A DNA stretch of 64,000 nucleotides from Actinomadura macra NBRC 14102 (GTDB lineage: Bacteria > Actinomycetota > Actinomycetes > Streptosporangiales > Streptosporangiaceae): contig NZ_BCQT01000007.1 of assembly GCF_001552215.1 (NCBI RefSeq), positions 1 through 64,000 on the forward strand. The letters are read 5' to 3'. Below the pieces are notes generated by a model. The model searched no databases, was not told where the DNA came from, and was given only the letters and a program-made list of their open reading frames with translations. This document shows positions 55,169-64,000 of this stretch, in pieces (the first letter of the stretch is position 1; each line of letters opens with the position of its first letter). Made by a program: the position numbers and the translations under genes.

Positions 55169-56745
55169 CGCGGGTGCTGGTGGTGTGGTGCCCGGACTGG
55201 CCGGCGACGGCGACCGGGATGGAGGCGGCGACGCCCGGCGCGGTGGTGGTGCGGGGGCGGGTCGTGGCGTGCACGGCGGCGGCGCGGGCCGAGGGCGTAC
55301 GGCGCGGGCAGCGGATCCGGGACGCGCAGCGGCGGTGCCCCGAGCTGGCCGTCCGGGAGCGCGACCCCGACGTCGAAGGGCGGCTGTTCGAGGACGTCGC
55401 CGCAGCCGTCGCGGAGCTGGCGCCGAGGGTGGAGGTCGTGCGGCCGGGGCTGTGCGCGATCGAGGCGCGGGGGCCCGCCCGGTTCTACGGCGGCGAGGAG
55501 TCGCTGCGCGTGCTCGTCCAGGACACGGTGGTGGAAGCCGGGCACGACTGCGGATCGGGCGTCGCGGACGGGCTGTTCGCCGCCGAACTGGCCGCCCGCG
55601 CCGGGCAGGGCGGTGTCGTGGTGCCCGAGGGCGGCGCGGCGGAGTTCCTCGCCCCGTACCCGCTGTCGGTGCTGGACCGCCCGGAGCTGGCGGACCTGCT
55701 GCGGCGGCTCGGCGTGAAGACCCTCGGGGACTTCGCGGCACTGCCGACCGGGCATGTCGCGGAACGGTTCGGCGCGGACGGCGCGCTCGCGCACCGGCTC
55801 GCGCGCGGCGAGCAGCCGCGCCCGCTCGCCCCCCTCCCGGGCGCTGCGGACCTGTCGGTGCGCGACGACTTCGACCCGCCCGCCGGGCAGGCCGAGCAGA
55901 TCGTGTTCGCGGCGAAACGGCTTGCGGGTGAGCTGCACGAGGGCCTCGCGGCGGGCGGGCTGACCTGCGTGCGGCTGGAGGCGTCGGTCGGGTTCGCGGA
56001 CGGGCGCGTCCTGCGGCGGCTGTGGCGGCACGACGGGCGGCTGTCCGCGCTCGCGGTGGCCGAGCGGGTCCGGTGGCAGCTGTCGGCCTGGCGGAGCGAG
56101 CGCCCGGCGCCCGGTACGGACCCCGAGGGCATCGAGACGCCGGCCCTGGACGGGACGGGCGAGGAGTCAGGCGAGACGCTCTGGGGCGGGGTCGCGTGGC
56201 TGAAGCTGACACCCGACCAGCTCGTCCCGGACGAGGGGCGCCAGGAGGCCCTGTGGGGCCGGTCCTCGATCACCGACCGGATCGCGCGAGCCGCCGACCG
56301 CGTCCAGGCGCTGCTCGGCCACGCCGCGATCACGCGCCCGGTGCTGACGGGCGGGCGCGGGCCGGGCGAGCAGGTCGTCCGGGTCCCGGTCGGCGACCTG
56401 CCGCCCGGCGGCGTCCCGGACGGGCCGTGGCCGGGCCGGGTGACGGCGCCCGCGCCGGCCGCCGTCCCGCCGCGGGCACTGCGCGCCGAGGTCGTGGACG
56501 CGGCGGGCGACCCGGTCGCGGTGTCGGCGCGCTGCGCGGTGTCGGCGGCGCCCGCCGCGCTGGCGGTCGACGGTGCCACGGCGGCGGTGACGGGCTGGAC
56601 GGGTCCCTGGCCCGCGGACGAACGCTGGTGGGACCCCGCCCGCGCCCGCCGCCGCGCCCGCTTCCAGGTCGTCACCGAGGACGGCGCCGCGTACCTGCTC
56701 GGCGTCGAGGGCGGCCGGTGGCATGTGGAGGCGACCTATGACTGA
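55165..56745 (+). CDS. imuB: ImuB, catalytically inactive Y-family polymerase-like protein
   Basis: A 526-residue Y-family homologue. Palm, fingers and little-finger regions can be followed, but the catalytic acidic residues are absent: the usual SxDE(A/V) site region reads RPGLCAIEARG and the first motif is VVWCPDWP. A clamp-binding motif QEALWG (360-365), of the QxxLWG type used by mycobacterial ImuB, lies after the little finger. It recruits DnaE2 to the beta clamp. It overlaps imuA' by 4 nt and is followed 9 nt later by dnaE2. Confidence 0.9.
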   Translation: MTRVLVVWCPDWPATATGMEAATPGAVVVRGRVVACTAAARAEGVRRGQRIRDAQRRCPELAVRERDPDVEGRLFEDVAAAVAELAPRVEVVRPGLCAIEARGPARFYGGEESLRVLVQDTVVEAGHDCGSGVADGLFAAELAARAGQGGVVVPEGGAAEFLAPYPLSVLDRPELADLLRRLGVKTLGDFAALPTGHVAERFGADGALAHRLARGEQPRPLAPLPGAADLSVRDDFDPPAGQAEQIVFAAKRLAGELHEGLAAGGLTCVRLEASVGFADGRVLRRLWRHDGRLSALAVAERVRWQLSAWRSERPAPGTDPEGIETPALDGTGEESGETLWGGVAWLKLTPDQLVPDEGRQEALWGRSSITDRIARAADRVQALLGHAAITRPVLTGGRGPGEQVVRVPVGDLPPGGVPDGPWPGRVTAPAPAAVPPRALRAEVVDAAGDPVAVSARCAVSAAPAALAVDGATAAVTGWTGPWPADERWWDPARARRRARFQVVTEDGAAYLLGVEGGRWHVEATYD

Positions 56746-56754
56746 GAGCGTCGG

Positions 56755-59700
56755 ATGACCGGCTGGCACAATCCGCCGATCCCGTGGCGGGAGTTCGAGG
56801 AGCGGCTGTCCTGGCGGGGCCCCAAAGGGACGGACAGGCCGCCGGAGCCATATCCGCCGCGTCCCGGACGCCCGGAACCCGGGCGCTCGGAACCCGGGCG
56901 CCCGGAGCTCGCGGCGTCCGGCGGCGTGCCGTGGGCCGAGCTGCACTGCCACTCCTCGTTCAGCTTCCTGGACGGGGCGAGCCACCCGGACTCGCTGGTC
57001 GCCGAGGCGTCGCGGCTGGGCGTCGAGACGATGGCGATCACCGACCACGACGGGATGTACGGGGCGGTGCAGTTCGCGCGGGCCGCCGACGAGGCGGGCG
57101 TCGGGACGGTGTTCGGCGCGGAGCTGAGCCTCGGCCTCCCGGGCCCGCAGACCGGGGAACCCGACCCGGCGGGCCGGCATCTGCTGGTCCTCGCCCGCGG
57201 TGCGCCCGGCTACGCGCGGCTCTGCTCGGCGATCACGGCGGCGCAGCTCGCGGGCGGCCGGAAGGGCCGCCCGGTGTACGACCAGGACGCGCTGGCCGGG
57301 GCGCATGACGGGCACTGGGCGGTGCTCACCGGCTGCCGCAAGGGCCCGGTCCCGGCGGCGCTGGCGGCGGGCGGCCCCGCCGCGGCGGAGCGGGAGCTGC
57401 ACCGGCTGATCGGCATGTTCGGGCGCGGCAACGTGTTCGTCGAGCTCGTCGACCACGACCAGCCCGGCGACGACCACCGCAACGACGTCCTGTTCGCGCT
57501 GGCGGCCCGTGCCGGGGTGGACACCGTCGCGTCCAACAACGTGCACTTCGCGGCGCCCGGCCCCGACGCCCGGCTGGCGCAGGCGATGGCCGCCGTCCGG
57601 GCCCGGCGCGGCCTGGACGACATGGTCGGGTGGCTGCCCGCGGGTGGCACCGCGCACCTGCGGAGCGGCGCGGAGATGGCGGCCCGGCTGGCGCGCTTCC
57701 CCGGCGTCCGCGAACGGACGGTCGACCTGGCGCGCGAGTGCCTGTTCCGCTTCGACGTGGTCGCGCCCCGGCTGCCCGACTGGCCCGTCGGCGACGGGCA
57801 CACCGAGGCGAGCTGGCTGCGGCACCTGGTCGCGGACGGGGCGCTCCGACGCTACGGGCCGCCGGACGCCGAACGGGTCTCCGGCGCGTACGCGCAGATC
57901 GCCAGGGAGCTGGACGTCATCGAGGAACTCCGCTTCCCCGGCTACTTCCTGATCGTCCACGACATCGTGGAGTTCTGCCGGCGCGAGGGCATCCTGTGCC
58001 AGGGGCGCGGGTCGGCGGCGAACTCGGCGGTCTGCTACGCGCTCGGCATCACCGGCGTCGACGCCGTCCACCACGGGCTGCTGTTCGAGCGGTTCCTGTC
58101 CCCCGGCCGCGACGGCCCGCCCGACATCGACCTGGACATCGAGCACCGCCGCCGTGAGGAGGCCATCCAGTACGTCTACGGCAAGTACGGGCGGGAGTGC
58201 ACGGCGCAGGTCGCGAACGTGATCAGCTACCGGCCGCGGATGGCCGTCCGCGACGCCGCCCGCGCGCTCGGGTTCTCTCCCGGCCAGCAGGACGCCTGGT
58301 CGAAGAGCATCGACCCGCGCGACCCGGTGGGCACCGAGACGGGCATCCCCGCGCCCGTGCTGGAGCTGGCGGACCGTATGCAGCGGCTGCCGCGGCACCT
58401 CGGCATCCACTCCGGCGGCATGGTGATCGCCGACCGGCCGGTCGGCGAGATCTGCCCGATCGAATGGGCCTCGATGGCGGACCGCAGCGTCCTGCAGTGG
58501 GACAAGGACGACTGCGCGGCCGCCGGGCTGGTGAAGTTCGACCTGCTCGGCCTCGGCATGCTCGCCGCGCTGCACGACTGCTTCGACCTGGTGGCCGAGC
58601 ATCACGGGCGGCGCCACGACCTCCAGTCGATCCCGCCGGACGATCCCCAGGTCTACGAGATGCTGGGCGACGCCGACACGGTCGGGGTGTTCCAGGTGGA
58701 GTCGCGGGCGCAGATGGCGACGCTGCCGCGGCTGAGGCCCCGCGAGTTCTACGACCTGGTGGTGGAGGTCGCGCTGATCCGGCCGGGGCCGATCCAGGGC
58801 GGGTCCGTCCACCCGTACCTGCGGCGGAGGAAGGGGCTGGAGCGCGCCACTTGCCCGCACCCGCTGATGGAGCCCGCCCTGTCACGGACCCTCGGAGTGC
58901 CGCTGTTCCAGGAGCAGATGATGCAGTTGGCCGTGGACTGCGCCGGCTTCACCCCGGCGGAGTCCGACCAGTTGCGGCAGGCGATGGGCGCCAAGCGCGC
59001 GCCCGAGCGCGTGGAGCGGCTCCGGCGCCGCCTCCTGGACGGGATGGCCGAGCGCGGTATCCCCGCCGACGTCGCCGAGAACGTCTACGAGAAGATCCTG
59101 GGCTTCACGGGGTTCGGGTTCCCCGAGTCGCACGCGCAGAGTTTCGCCCACCTGGTGTACGCGAGCGCCTGGCTGAAGCGGCACTTCCCGGCCGCGTTCA
59201 CGGCGGCGCTCGTCCGCAACCAGCCGATGGGGTTCTACAGCTCGCAGAGTCTGCTGGCGGACGCCAAGCGTCACGGCGTGGTGGTGCGGGGTGTGGACAT
59301 CAACGCCAGCGGCGTCCACCCGACTCTGGAGGAGCCCATCGACGTGGACTGCCCCCACCCGCACGCACCGGCCGAACCACAGCCCGCGATCAGGGTCGGC
59401 CTGAACGGGATCCGCAACCTGGGCACCGAGACGGCGGAGACCATCGCGGCGGGACGTCCCTACACGAGCATGGAGGATCTGGCGCGGCGCGTCCCGCTGT
59501 CCGCGGCGGCCCTGGAGGCGCTCGCCACGGCCGGTGCGTTCGACTGCCTCGGGCTGTCGCGCCGCGAGGCGCTCTGGGCGGCGGGTGCGCTGGCGGGTTC
59601 GGGGCCCGGCCGGCTCGAAGGGGTCACACCGGGGGTGACCGCACCCGCCCTACCGGCCATGACGCCGATCGAGGAGACCCTGGCGGACCTGTGGGCGACG

Positions 59701-60069
59701 GGCGTCTCCCACACCCACCCCGTCGCGCACGTCCGGGAGACGCTGGACGAACTGGGGGCCCTGTCGTCCGAGCGGCTCGCGGGCGCCCCAGCCGAGACGA
59801 ACGTCGTCGTCGCCGGGCTGGTCACCCACCGGCAGCGACCGCCGACCGCCGGCGGCATCGTCTTCATGACGCTGGAGGACGAGACGGGCATCATCAACGT
59901 CGTCTGTCCCCCGCAGGTGTTCCAGCGACACCGCGCCCTCGCCGTCGACTCGCAGGCGCTGCTGGTCAGCGGACGGCTGGAACGGGCCGACGGCGTCACC
60001 AACATCCGCGCGACACGGCTGCGGCGGCTGCCGGTCCCGGGCAGGGTCCGGGCCCGCAACTTCCACTGA
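56755..60069 (+). CDS. dnaE2: Error-prone DNA polymerase III alpha subunit DnaE2
   Basis: A 1104-residue DnaE2. The PHP domain begins with ELHCHSSFSFLDGASHP. Catalytic aspartates are in PDIDLDIE (457-461), and the DnaE2-typical RNQPMGFYS follows near residue 822. The C-terminus carries a helix-hairpin-helix and an OB domain (LVTHRQRPPTAGGIVFMTL), ending in the usual RxRNFH. It carries out mutagenic bypass of DNA damage with ImuA' and ImuB. The N-terminus has an added Pro/Gly/Arg/Glu repeat (RPEPGRSEPGR, about 38-50), a short coding repeat. The operon is under a LexA site at 54328. Confidence 0.95.
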   Translation: MTGWHNPPIPWREFEERLSWRGPKGTDRPPEPYPPRPGRPEPGRSEPGRPELAASGGVPWAELHCHSSFSFLDGASHPDSLVAEASRLGVETMAITDHDGMYGAVQFARAADEAGVGTVFGAELSLGLPGPQTGEPDPAGRHLLVLARGAPGYARLCSAITAAQLAGGRKGRPVYDQDALAGAHDGHWAVLTGCRKGPVPAALAAGGPAAAERELHRLIGMFGRGNVFVELVDHDQPGDDHRNDVLFALAARAGVDTVASNNVHFAAPGPDARLAQAMAAVRARRGLDDMVGWLPAGGTAHLRSGAEMAARLARFPGVRERTVDLARECLFRFDVVAPRLPDWPVGDGHTEASWLRHLVADGALRRYGPPDAERVSGAYAQIARELDVIEELRFPGYFLIVHDIVEFCRREGILCQGRGSAANSAVCYALGITGVDAVHHGLLFERFLSPGRDGPPDIDLDIEHRRREEAIQYVYGKYGRECTAQVANVISYRPRMAVRDAARALGFSPGQQDAWSKSIDPRDPVGTETGIPAPVLELADRMQRLPRHLGIHSGGMVIADRPVGEICPIEWASMADRSVLQWDKDDCAAAGLVKFDLLGLGMLAALHDCFDLVAEHHGRRHDLQSIPPDDPQVYEMLGDADTVGVFQVESRAQMATLPRLRPREFYDLVVEVALIRPGPIQGGSVHPYLRRRKGLERATCPHPLMEPALSRTLGVPLFQEQMMQLAVDCAGFTPAESDQLRQAMGAKRAPERVERLRRRLLDGMAERGIPADVAENVYEKILGFTGFGFPESHAQSFAHLVYASAWLKRHFPAAFTAALVRNQPMGFYSSQSLLADAKRHGVVVRGVDINASGVHPTLEEPIDVDCPHPHAPAEPQPAIRVGLNGIRNLGTETAETIAAGRPYTSMEDLARRVPLSAAALEALATAGAFDCLGLSRREALWAAGALAGSGPGRLEGVTPGVTAPALPAMTPIEETLADLWATGVSHTHPVAHVRETLDELGALSSERLAGAPAETNVVVAGLVTHRQRPPTAGGIVFMTLEDETGIINVVCPPQVFQRHRALAVDSQALLVSGRLERADGVTNIRATRLRRLPVPGRVRARNFH

Positions 60070-60074
60070 CCGGC

Positions 60075-61502
60075 TCACATGCCGGAGAAGTGCCCTCCGG
60101 TCGGGACCTCCCGGTCGGCCATCAGCTCCGACACGGTGACGAAGCTGTAGCCCTGGCGGGCAAGGCGCGCCAGGATCTTCGGTACCGCGTCGATCGTCGG
60201 CCTGCGGCTCTCGTGCAGCAGGACGACCGCGCCCGGCCTGGCCCGCTCCATCACCCGATCGGCGATCTTCCCGGCGTCGCGCACGTGCCAGTCCCCCACG
60301 TCGATGCTCCACAACACCTGCACCAGGTCGAGGGACTTGGCGACGCCCGCGACCGTGCTGTTCGTGGCGCCGAACGGGGGGCGCAGCAGGGTCGGGCACT
60401 TGCCGAGCGCGGTGCGCAGGATGTCCTGCGTGCGCTGCACGTCGGAGTTGATCTGCATGGTGGGCAGCCGGGTCAGGTCGCGGTGGCCCTGGGTGTGGTT
60501 GCCGAGCTCGTGGCCCGCGGCGGCCGCGTCGCGCAGCAGCCCGGGGTCGGCGGCGGCGTTGTCGCCGACCACGAAGAACGTGGCGCGGGCCCGCCGCTCG
60601 GCGAGCGTCCGCAGCAGCCCGCGCGTGTACTGGCCGGGGCCGTCGTCGAAGGTGAGCGCGATGCACTTGGCGTGCGCGCAGTCGACCGGCCCCGGAACGG
60701 GCCGGGCCGCCGCCAGCTCGGGGGCCGACGCCGCCGAGCGTGCCGGGGGCGCGAGCGCCGCGTCCCGGGCGCGCCGCCCGAACGCCGACAGCATCGGCTC
60801 GTACACCTCGCGGCCGAGCGTGACGGCCACCCGTCCCGCCGAGCCGGGCGCGACGGTGTAGTCGCCGAACTCCACCACCAGGTCGCCGGCCTCGTTGAAC
60901 GCCAGCGACGGGAACGTCGCCTCGGCCGCGCGCACCTGCGCCGGGTTGGCCCGTGAGCCGAGCCGGTCGCGGACGCTCTCGGCCAGCGCGGTCAGCCCGG
61001 CCCGCCCGTCGATGAGGTCGGCGGAGGAGTGGGCGGTGTGGGTGACGCCGTCGTACCAGAGCGTCCGCCGGGCCTCGCCGCCGGACACGCCGAGGTACTG
61101 CCACGTCACCAGCCGCACGCCCACCACCTGGTGGGACGCCGCGGTCAGCGACCACTGCACGTTCAGTTCCGGGACTCCGCCGTCGGCCAGCGGCGGCGCG
61201 CTGGTCGTGAGGGCGGTGAACGGGCGGATCTGCTCGTCCACGGCCGCGGCGAGCCGCTTGGTCAACGCGTCCGCGCCGGGCACCCGCGGGTAGGCGGCGT
61301 AGACGCGGCGCGTGGTGTCCTGTTCGAAGCGGGTCAGGGCGGTCAGACCTGCGACGGAGGCGGGGTTGACGGTGCGGACGGCGGTGTCGTCGACGATCCG
61401 GCGGCCACGCCGTTCGGGGTCCCCGGCGCAGCCCGCGAGGGGCAGCGCGGTCAGCAGAGCGGCGGACACCGCGGCCGCCACCCTGACCCTTGGGACGATC
61501 AC
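60075..61502 (-). CDS. Polysaccharide deacetylase lipoprotein
   Basis: A 475-residue lipoprotein. The signal peptide ends in the lipobox LAGC with Cys25. Residues 60-250 form an unrecognised RsiV-like or similar extracytoplasmic region. The C-terminal 190 residues are a NodB-type carbohydrate esterase 4 domain with TFDDG, the metal motif HTQGH, RPPFG, DVGDW and LLHES. It would deacetylate peptidoglycan or another polysaccharide on the outer face of the membrane. GTG 61502 follows AGGGGA by 6 nt. It ends 5 nt after the dnaE2 stop, in convergent orientation. Confidence 0.88.
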   Translation of the reverse strand: MIVPRVRVAAAVSAALLTALPLAGCAGDPERRGRRIVDDTAVRTVNPASVAGLTALTRFEQDTTRRVYAAYPRVPGADALTKRLAAAVDEQIRPFTALTTSAPPLADGGVPELNVQWSLTAASHQVVGVRLVTWQYLGVSGGEARRTLWYDGVTHTAHSSADLIDGRAGLTALAESVRDRLGSRANPAQVRAAEATFPSLAFNEAGDLVVEFGDYTVAPGSAGRVAVTLGREVYEPMLSAFGRRARDAALAPPARSAASAPELAAARPVPGPVDCAHAKCIALTFDDGPGQYTRGLLRTLAERRARATFFVVGDNAAADPGLLRDAAAAGHELGNHTQGHRDLTRLPTMQINSDVQRTQDILRTALGKCPTLLRPPFGATNSTVAGVAKSLDLVQVLWSIDVGDWHVRDAGKIADRVMERARPGAVVLLHESRRPTIDAVPKILARLARQGYSFVTVSELMADREVPTGGHFSGM

Positions 61503-61769
61503 CGTTTTCCCCTACTGAGCCGCACTGGTTCGATCTTGAGTTGATCCAACTGGTTCGCCAGGGTATGCCCGGTCGCGTCCAGGATCACCGTCTGGACGGC
61601 CGGCGAACGGAGTTTTGCCGTGCACCGATGGGGTCTTGGGAAAGCGTTGACCTTCGCCGCCTCTGGCCGTGACGCCCCGTCCTCTGTCATCGTGGGGGCC
61701 GAGGGGGGCCGCGTGCCGCCGTGGTGGCGGCCGCCAAGACGTGGCTCTTGGGGGCCGAAAGGATCGCCG

Positions 61770-63887
61770 ATGGAGAGCCCACCTTCCCGTCCGGGCGTCG
61801 CCGCGTCGCTGGGCGGGCTGCGACCGGACGACCCCACACGGGTCGGCCGGTACCACATCGAGGCCAAGATCGGCGAGGGTGGGATGGGCGCGGTCTACCT
61901 CGGCCGCGACGCGGGCGGCCGGCCGGTGGCGGTGAAGGTCGTGCGCTCCGAGCTGGCGGGCGACCGCACGTTCCTCGCCCGCTTCCACGACGAGGCCGCG
62001 AACGCCGAGCGGGTCGCCTCGTTCTGCACCGCGCAGGTCCTCGAACACGGCGACGACCTCGGCATGGCCTACATGGTCACCGAGTACATCGACGGGCCCT
62101 CCCTGCTCCAGCACGTGTCGGAGAACGGCGCGCTGTCGCCGGGGATGCTGCACGGCGTCGCGGTCGGCGTGGCCGCCGCGCTCGTCGCCATCCACAGCGC
62201 GGGGCTGGTGCACCGCGACCTCAAACCCAGCAACGTGCTGCTGTCCATCTCCGGGCCGCGCGTGATCGACTTCGGCATCGCCCGGGCGCTGGACATGGCG
62301 AGCTCCCACACCCGCACCGGCCAGGTCGTCGGCACCCCCGGCTGGATCGCGCCCGAGCAGATCCTGACCCAGCAGGTCACCCCGGCGGTGGACGTGTTCG
62401 CCTGGGGCTGCCTCGTCGCCTACGCCGCCAGCGGGCGCAACCCGTTCGGGCACGGCTCGTTCCAGATCATGGCGGCCCGCGCCGTGCACGCCGAGCCGGA
62501 GGTCGGCGACCTGCCGGCGCCGCTCGCCGGGCTGGTCCGGTCGTGCCTGCGCAAGGAGCCCGAGCAGCGCCCGTCGGCCCGCGACCTGCTGCTCGCCCTG
62601 GTCGGCGGCGCCGGCGAGGCCGCCGTGAACACCACGCTCGGCGAGGCATGGACGGCGCCGCCCCCGGTGACCGTCCAGGCGCCGGCACCCGCCCCGGCAC
62701 CCGCCCCGCCCGCTCCTGCACCCGCCCCACCGCCCCGGCCCTCGCCGCGACAGGAGTCGCCACAGCAGGCGCAGATGCCGCCGCCGGCACCGCCGACGAC
62801 GCAGCAGCCGGTGGAACGTCACACCGAACCGTCGTACGAGCGCCGCACGGTCCCCGCGGAGGCGCACCTTCCGCCTCCCGCCCCGCACGCCTTCCCGATC
62901 GCGGAGCCCTCCACGTGGGAGGCCCCGATGACACAGGACGGAAGGGAGTCATCACCCCGCCGCTCCCGGATGGTGGCGGCGGGCGTGCTCGCCCTGCTGC
63001 TCGCCGGGGGTATCGCGGGAGGCGCCTACCTGCTCACGCGCCCGGAGAAGAAGGCGAAGCCGGCCTCCAGCGCGCCGGGGTTCCCCACCGGGGCGATGCT
63101 CGTCCGAATCGACACCGCGCCGGGATGGCCGGACAAGTGCCACGGAGACATCGGCACCTACAAGCCCGGGGACGCGGCGCCGAAGACGCTCATCCGGGGC
63201 CCGCAGTGCGACATGCTGCCCGTACGGTCGCCGGACGGCACGCGCATCGCGTTCACGCGCAGGGCGGTCGGCGCCTCGGCGGCGTGGGTGGCGAACGCCG
63301 ACGGCAGCGGCGCGCGGAAGGTCGCCGACATCGCGGGCGGGCGGGTCACCTGGTCGCCCGACGGGACACGGCTCGCCTACGTCGGCAAGCAGGGCGCCAC
63401 CTCCCAGCTCTACACCGTCGGTCTCCAGGACGGCTCGACCACCCCGCTCACCACGGACTCGTCCGCGAAGGACGACCCCATGTGGTCCTCAACCGGGCGG
63501 CTGGTGTTCTGGAGCAAGCGCGACGGCACCGAGCAGCTCTACACCCTCGATCCCGACCATCCCACGGACCCGTGGACGAAGCTCAGCCGGGACGGGGTCC
63601 GCGCGGTCGACCCCGCGTGGTCCCCCGACGGCTCCAAGGTCGCCTACACGCGTGGCGCGTCCCCGCACTCCGACATCTGGGTGATGAACGCCGACGGGTC
63701 CGGCGCCCGCCCGCTGACGCGGGCGGGCGAGCACGAGATGGACCCGGGATGGTCCCGCGACGGCCGCTGGGTCTGCTACGTCCAGGGGGCGGTCGAGAAG
63801 CCCGAGGTCCGCGCGGTCCGCGCCGACGGCACCGACGACCGCACGGTCACCCCCGCCGGCCGCACCTTCGGCCACCCGAGCTGGTAG
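61770..63887 (+). CDS. Membrane serine/threonine kinase with extracellular TolB-like propeller
   Basis: A 705-residue receptor kinase. Kinase domain (about 25-285): glycine loop GEGGMG (35-40), Lys56 in VAVKVV, HRDLKPSN, DFG and GTPGWIAPEQ. A Pro/Ala-rich linker follows (about 295-395). One transmembrane helix (about 398-420) separates it from an extracellular part with five WD40-like/TolB blades, e.g. SPDGTRIAFTRR, SPDGTRLAYVG and SPDGSKVAYTRG. The propeller is presumably the ligand sensor. ATG 61770 follows AAAGGA by 7 nt; the frame is open further upstream without support. Confidence 0.9.
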   Translation: MESPPSRPGVAASLGGLRPDDPTRVGRYHIEAKIGEGGMGAVYLGRDAGGRPVAVKVVRSELAGDRTFLARFHDEAANAERVASFCTAQVLEHGDDLGMAYMVTEYIDGPSLLQHVSENGALSPGMLHGVAVGVAAALVAIHSAGLVHRDLKPSNVLLSISGPRVIDFGIARALDMASSHTRTGQVVGTPGWIAPEQILTQQVTPAVDVFAWGCLVAYAASGRNPFGHGSFQIMAARAVHAEPEVGDLPAPLAGLVRSCLRKEPEQRPSARDLLLALVGGAGEAAVNTTLGEAWTAPPPVTVQAPAPAPAPAPPAPAPAPPPRPSPRQESPQQAQMPPPAPPTTQQPVERHTEPSYERRTVPAEAHLPPPAPHAFPIAEPSTWEAPMTQDGRESSPRRSRMVAAGVLALLLAGGIAGGAYLLTRPEKKAKPASSAPGFPTGAMLVRIDTAPGWPDKCHGDIGTYKPGDAAPKTLIRGPQCDMLPVRSPDGTRIAFTRRAVGASAAWVANADGSGARKVADIAGGRVTWSPDGTRLAYVGKQGATSQLYTVGLQDGSTTPLTTDSSAKDDPMWSSTGRLVFWSKRDGTEQLYTLDPDHPTDPWTKLSRDGVRAVDPAWSPDGSKVAYTRGASPHSDIWVMNADGSGARPLTRAGEHEMDPGWSRDGRWVCYVQGAVEKPEVRAVRADGTDDRTVTPAGRTFGHPSW

Positions 63888-63908
63888 CGGGTTCGTCGGT
63901 CGCCGCCG

Positions 63909-64000
63909 TCAGTCGCCGCCGACGCCTGCGGGCGCCTCCTCGGGAGTGGCGGGGACGGGGTCGGCCTTGGCGAGGGCGCTCGGCCACCACATGTGCCGGC
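63909..64000 (-). CDS. C-terminal end of a membrane transporter-like protein (partial)
   Basis: Only the last 30 codons are in the window. The residues RHMWWPSALAK before a Pro/Ala-rich tail (DPVPATPEEAPAGVGGD) recall the end of MMPL-family transporters, which often close with a GRxxWW-P segment. The identification rests on this short stretch alone. It is convergent to the kinase gene. Confidence 0.4.
   Translation of the reverse strand, partial: RHMWWPSALAKADPVPATPEEAPAGVGGD

Overview
The window is a very GC-rich, gene-dense chromosomal segment from an actinomycete. Actinobacterial families point the same way: a GlgE-pathway maltokinase, an imuA'/imuB/dnaE2 mutasome behind a mycobacterial-type SOS box, a DUF5954-like protein, a CGNR zinc-finger regulator, many Ser/Thr kinases and frequent GTG/TTG starts. 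I would guess a filamentous genus of the Thermomonosporaceae/Streptosporangiales type (such as Actinomadura), but the genus is not proven from sequence alone. No CRISPR array, rRNA operon, transposase or integrase was seen, and no gene-free stretch exceeds about 300 bases.

Layout. 1-3.8 kb: end of a maltokinase gene, a secreted NlpC/P60 peptidase and an aldo/keto reductase. 3.8-7.6 kb (minus strand): a Ser/Thr kinase, an HTH-N6-adenine methyltransferase with an S-subunit-like tail, and a PP2C phosphatase, which look like one signalling/methylation cassette. 7.6-16.3 kb: a terpenoid (probably diterpenoid) biosynthetic cluster with a Rieske oxygenase, P450, class II cyclase with DxDD motif, class I-type terpene synthase, polyprenyl diphosphate synthase and an NB-ARC/TPR regulator-like protein. 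16.5-18.6 kb: an MreB-like actin and a DUF5954-like protein.

18.66-25.0 kb is the most unusual part. A tRNA-shaped element with an extended acceptor stem sits about 30 nt upstream of a tightly overlapping operon: zinc-ribbon SDR, leucine-rich-repeat protein, ankyrin protein, MoxR AAA+ ATPase, and a fused HExxH-metallopeptidase/VWA protein. A decayed metallo-beta-lactamase-fold gene and a small secreted protein follow. 26.3-38.4 kb (minus strand) holds a second, different MoxR-VWA module: two tandem DUF4132 proteins, a MoxR ATPase, a DUF5682 protein, a VWA protein and a SWIM zinc-finger protein, with 4-nt or shorter overlaps between the last four genes.

38.5-48.5 kb: a remnant of a Cys/Met-metabolism PLP enzyme, a CoA-disulfide-reductase-like flavoprotein, a divergent amidohydrolase/glutamine-synthetase-like pair (the two halves of fungal FluG), a small zinc ribbon, a CGNR regulator, a FUSC-type membrane protein, a secreted beta-propeller protein and an oligopeptide-type solute-binding protein. 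48.7-60.1 kb: a RecD2-type helicase, a secreted M28 peptidase, MtnA, and the SOS-controlled imuA'-imuB-dnaE2 operon. 60.1-64 kb: a polysaccharide-deacetylase lipoprotein, a membrane Ser/Thr kinase with a TolB-like propeller, and the C-terminal end of a probable membrane transporter gene.

All assignments come from reading motifs and overall protein character; no database search was run.
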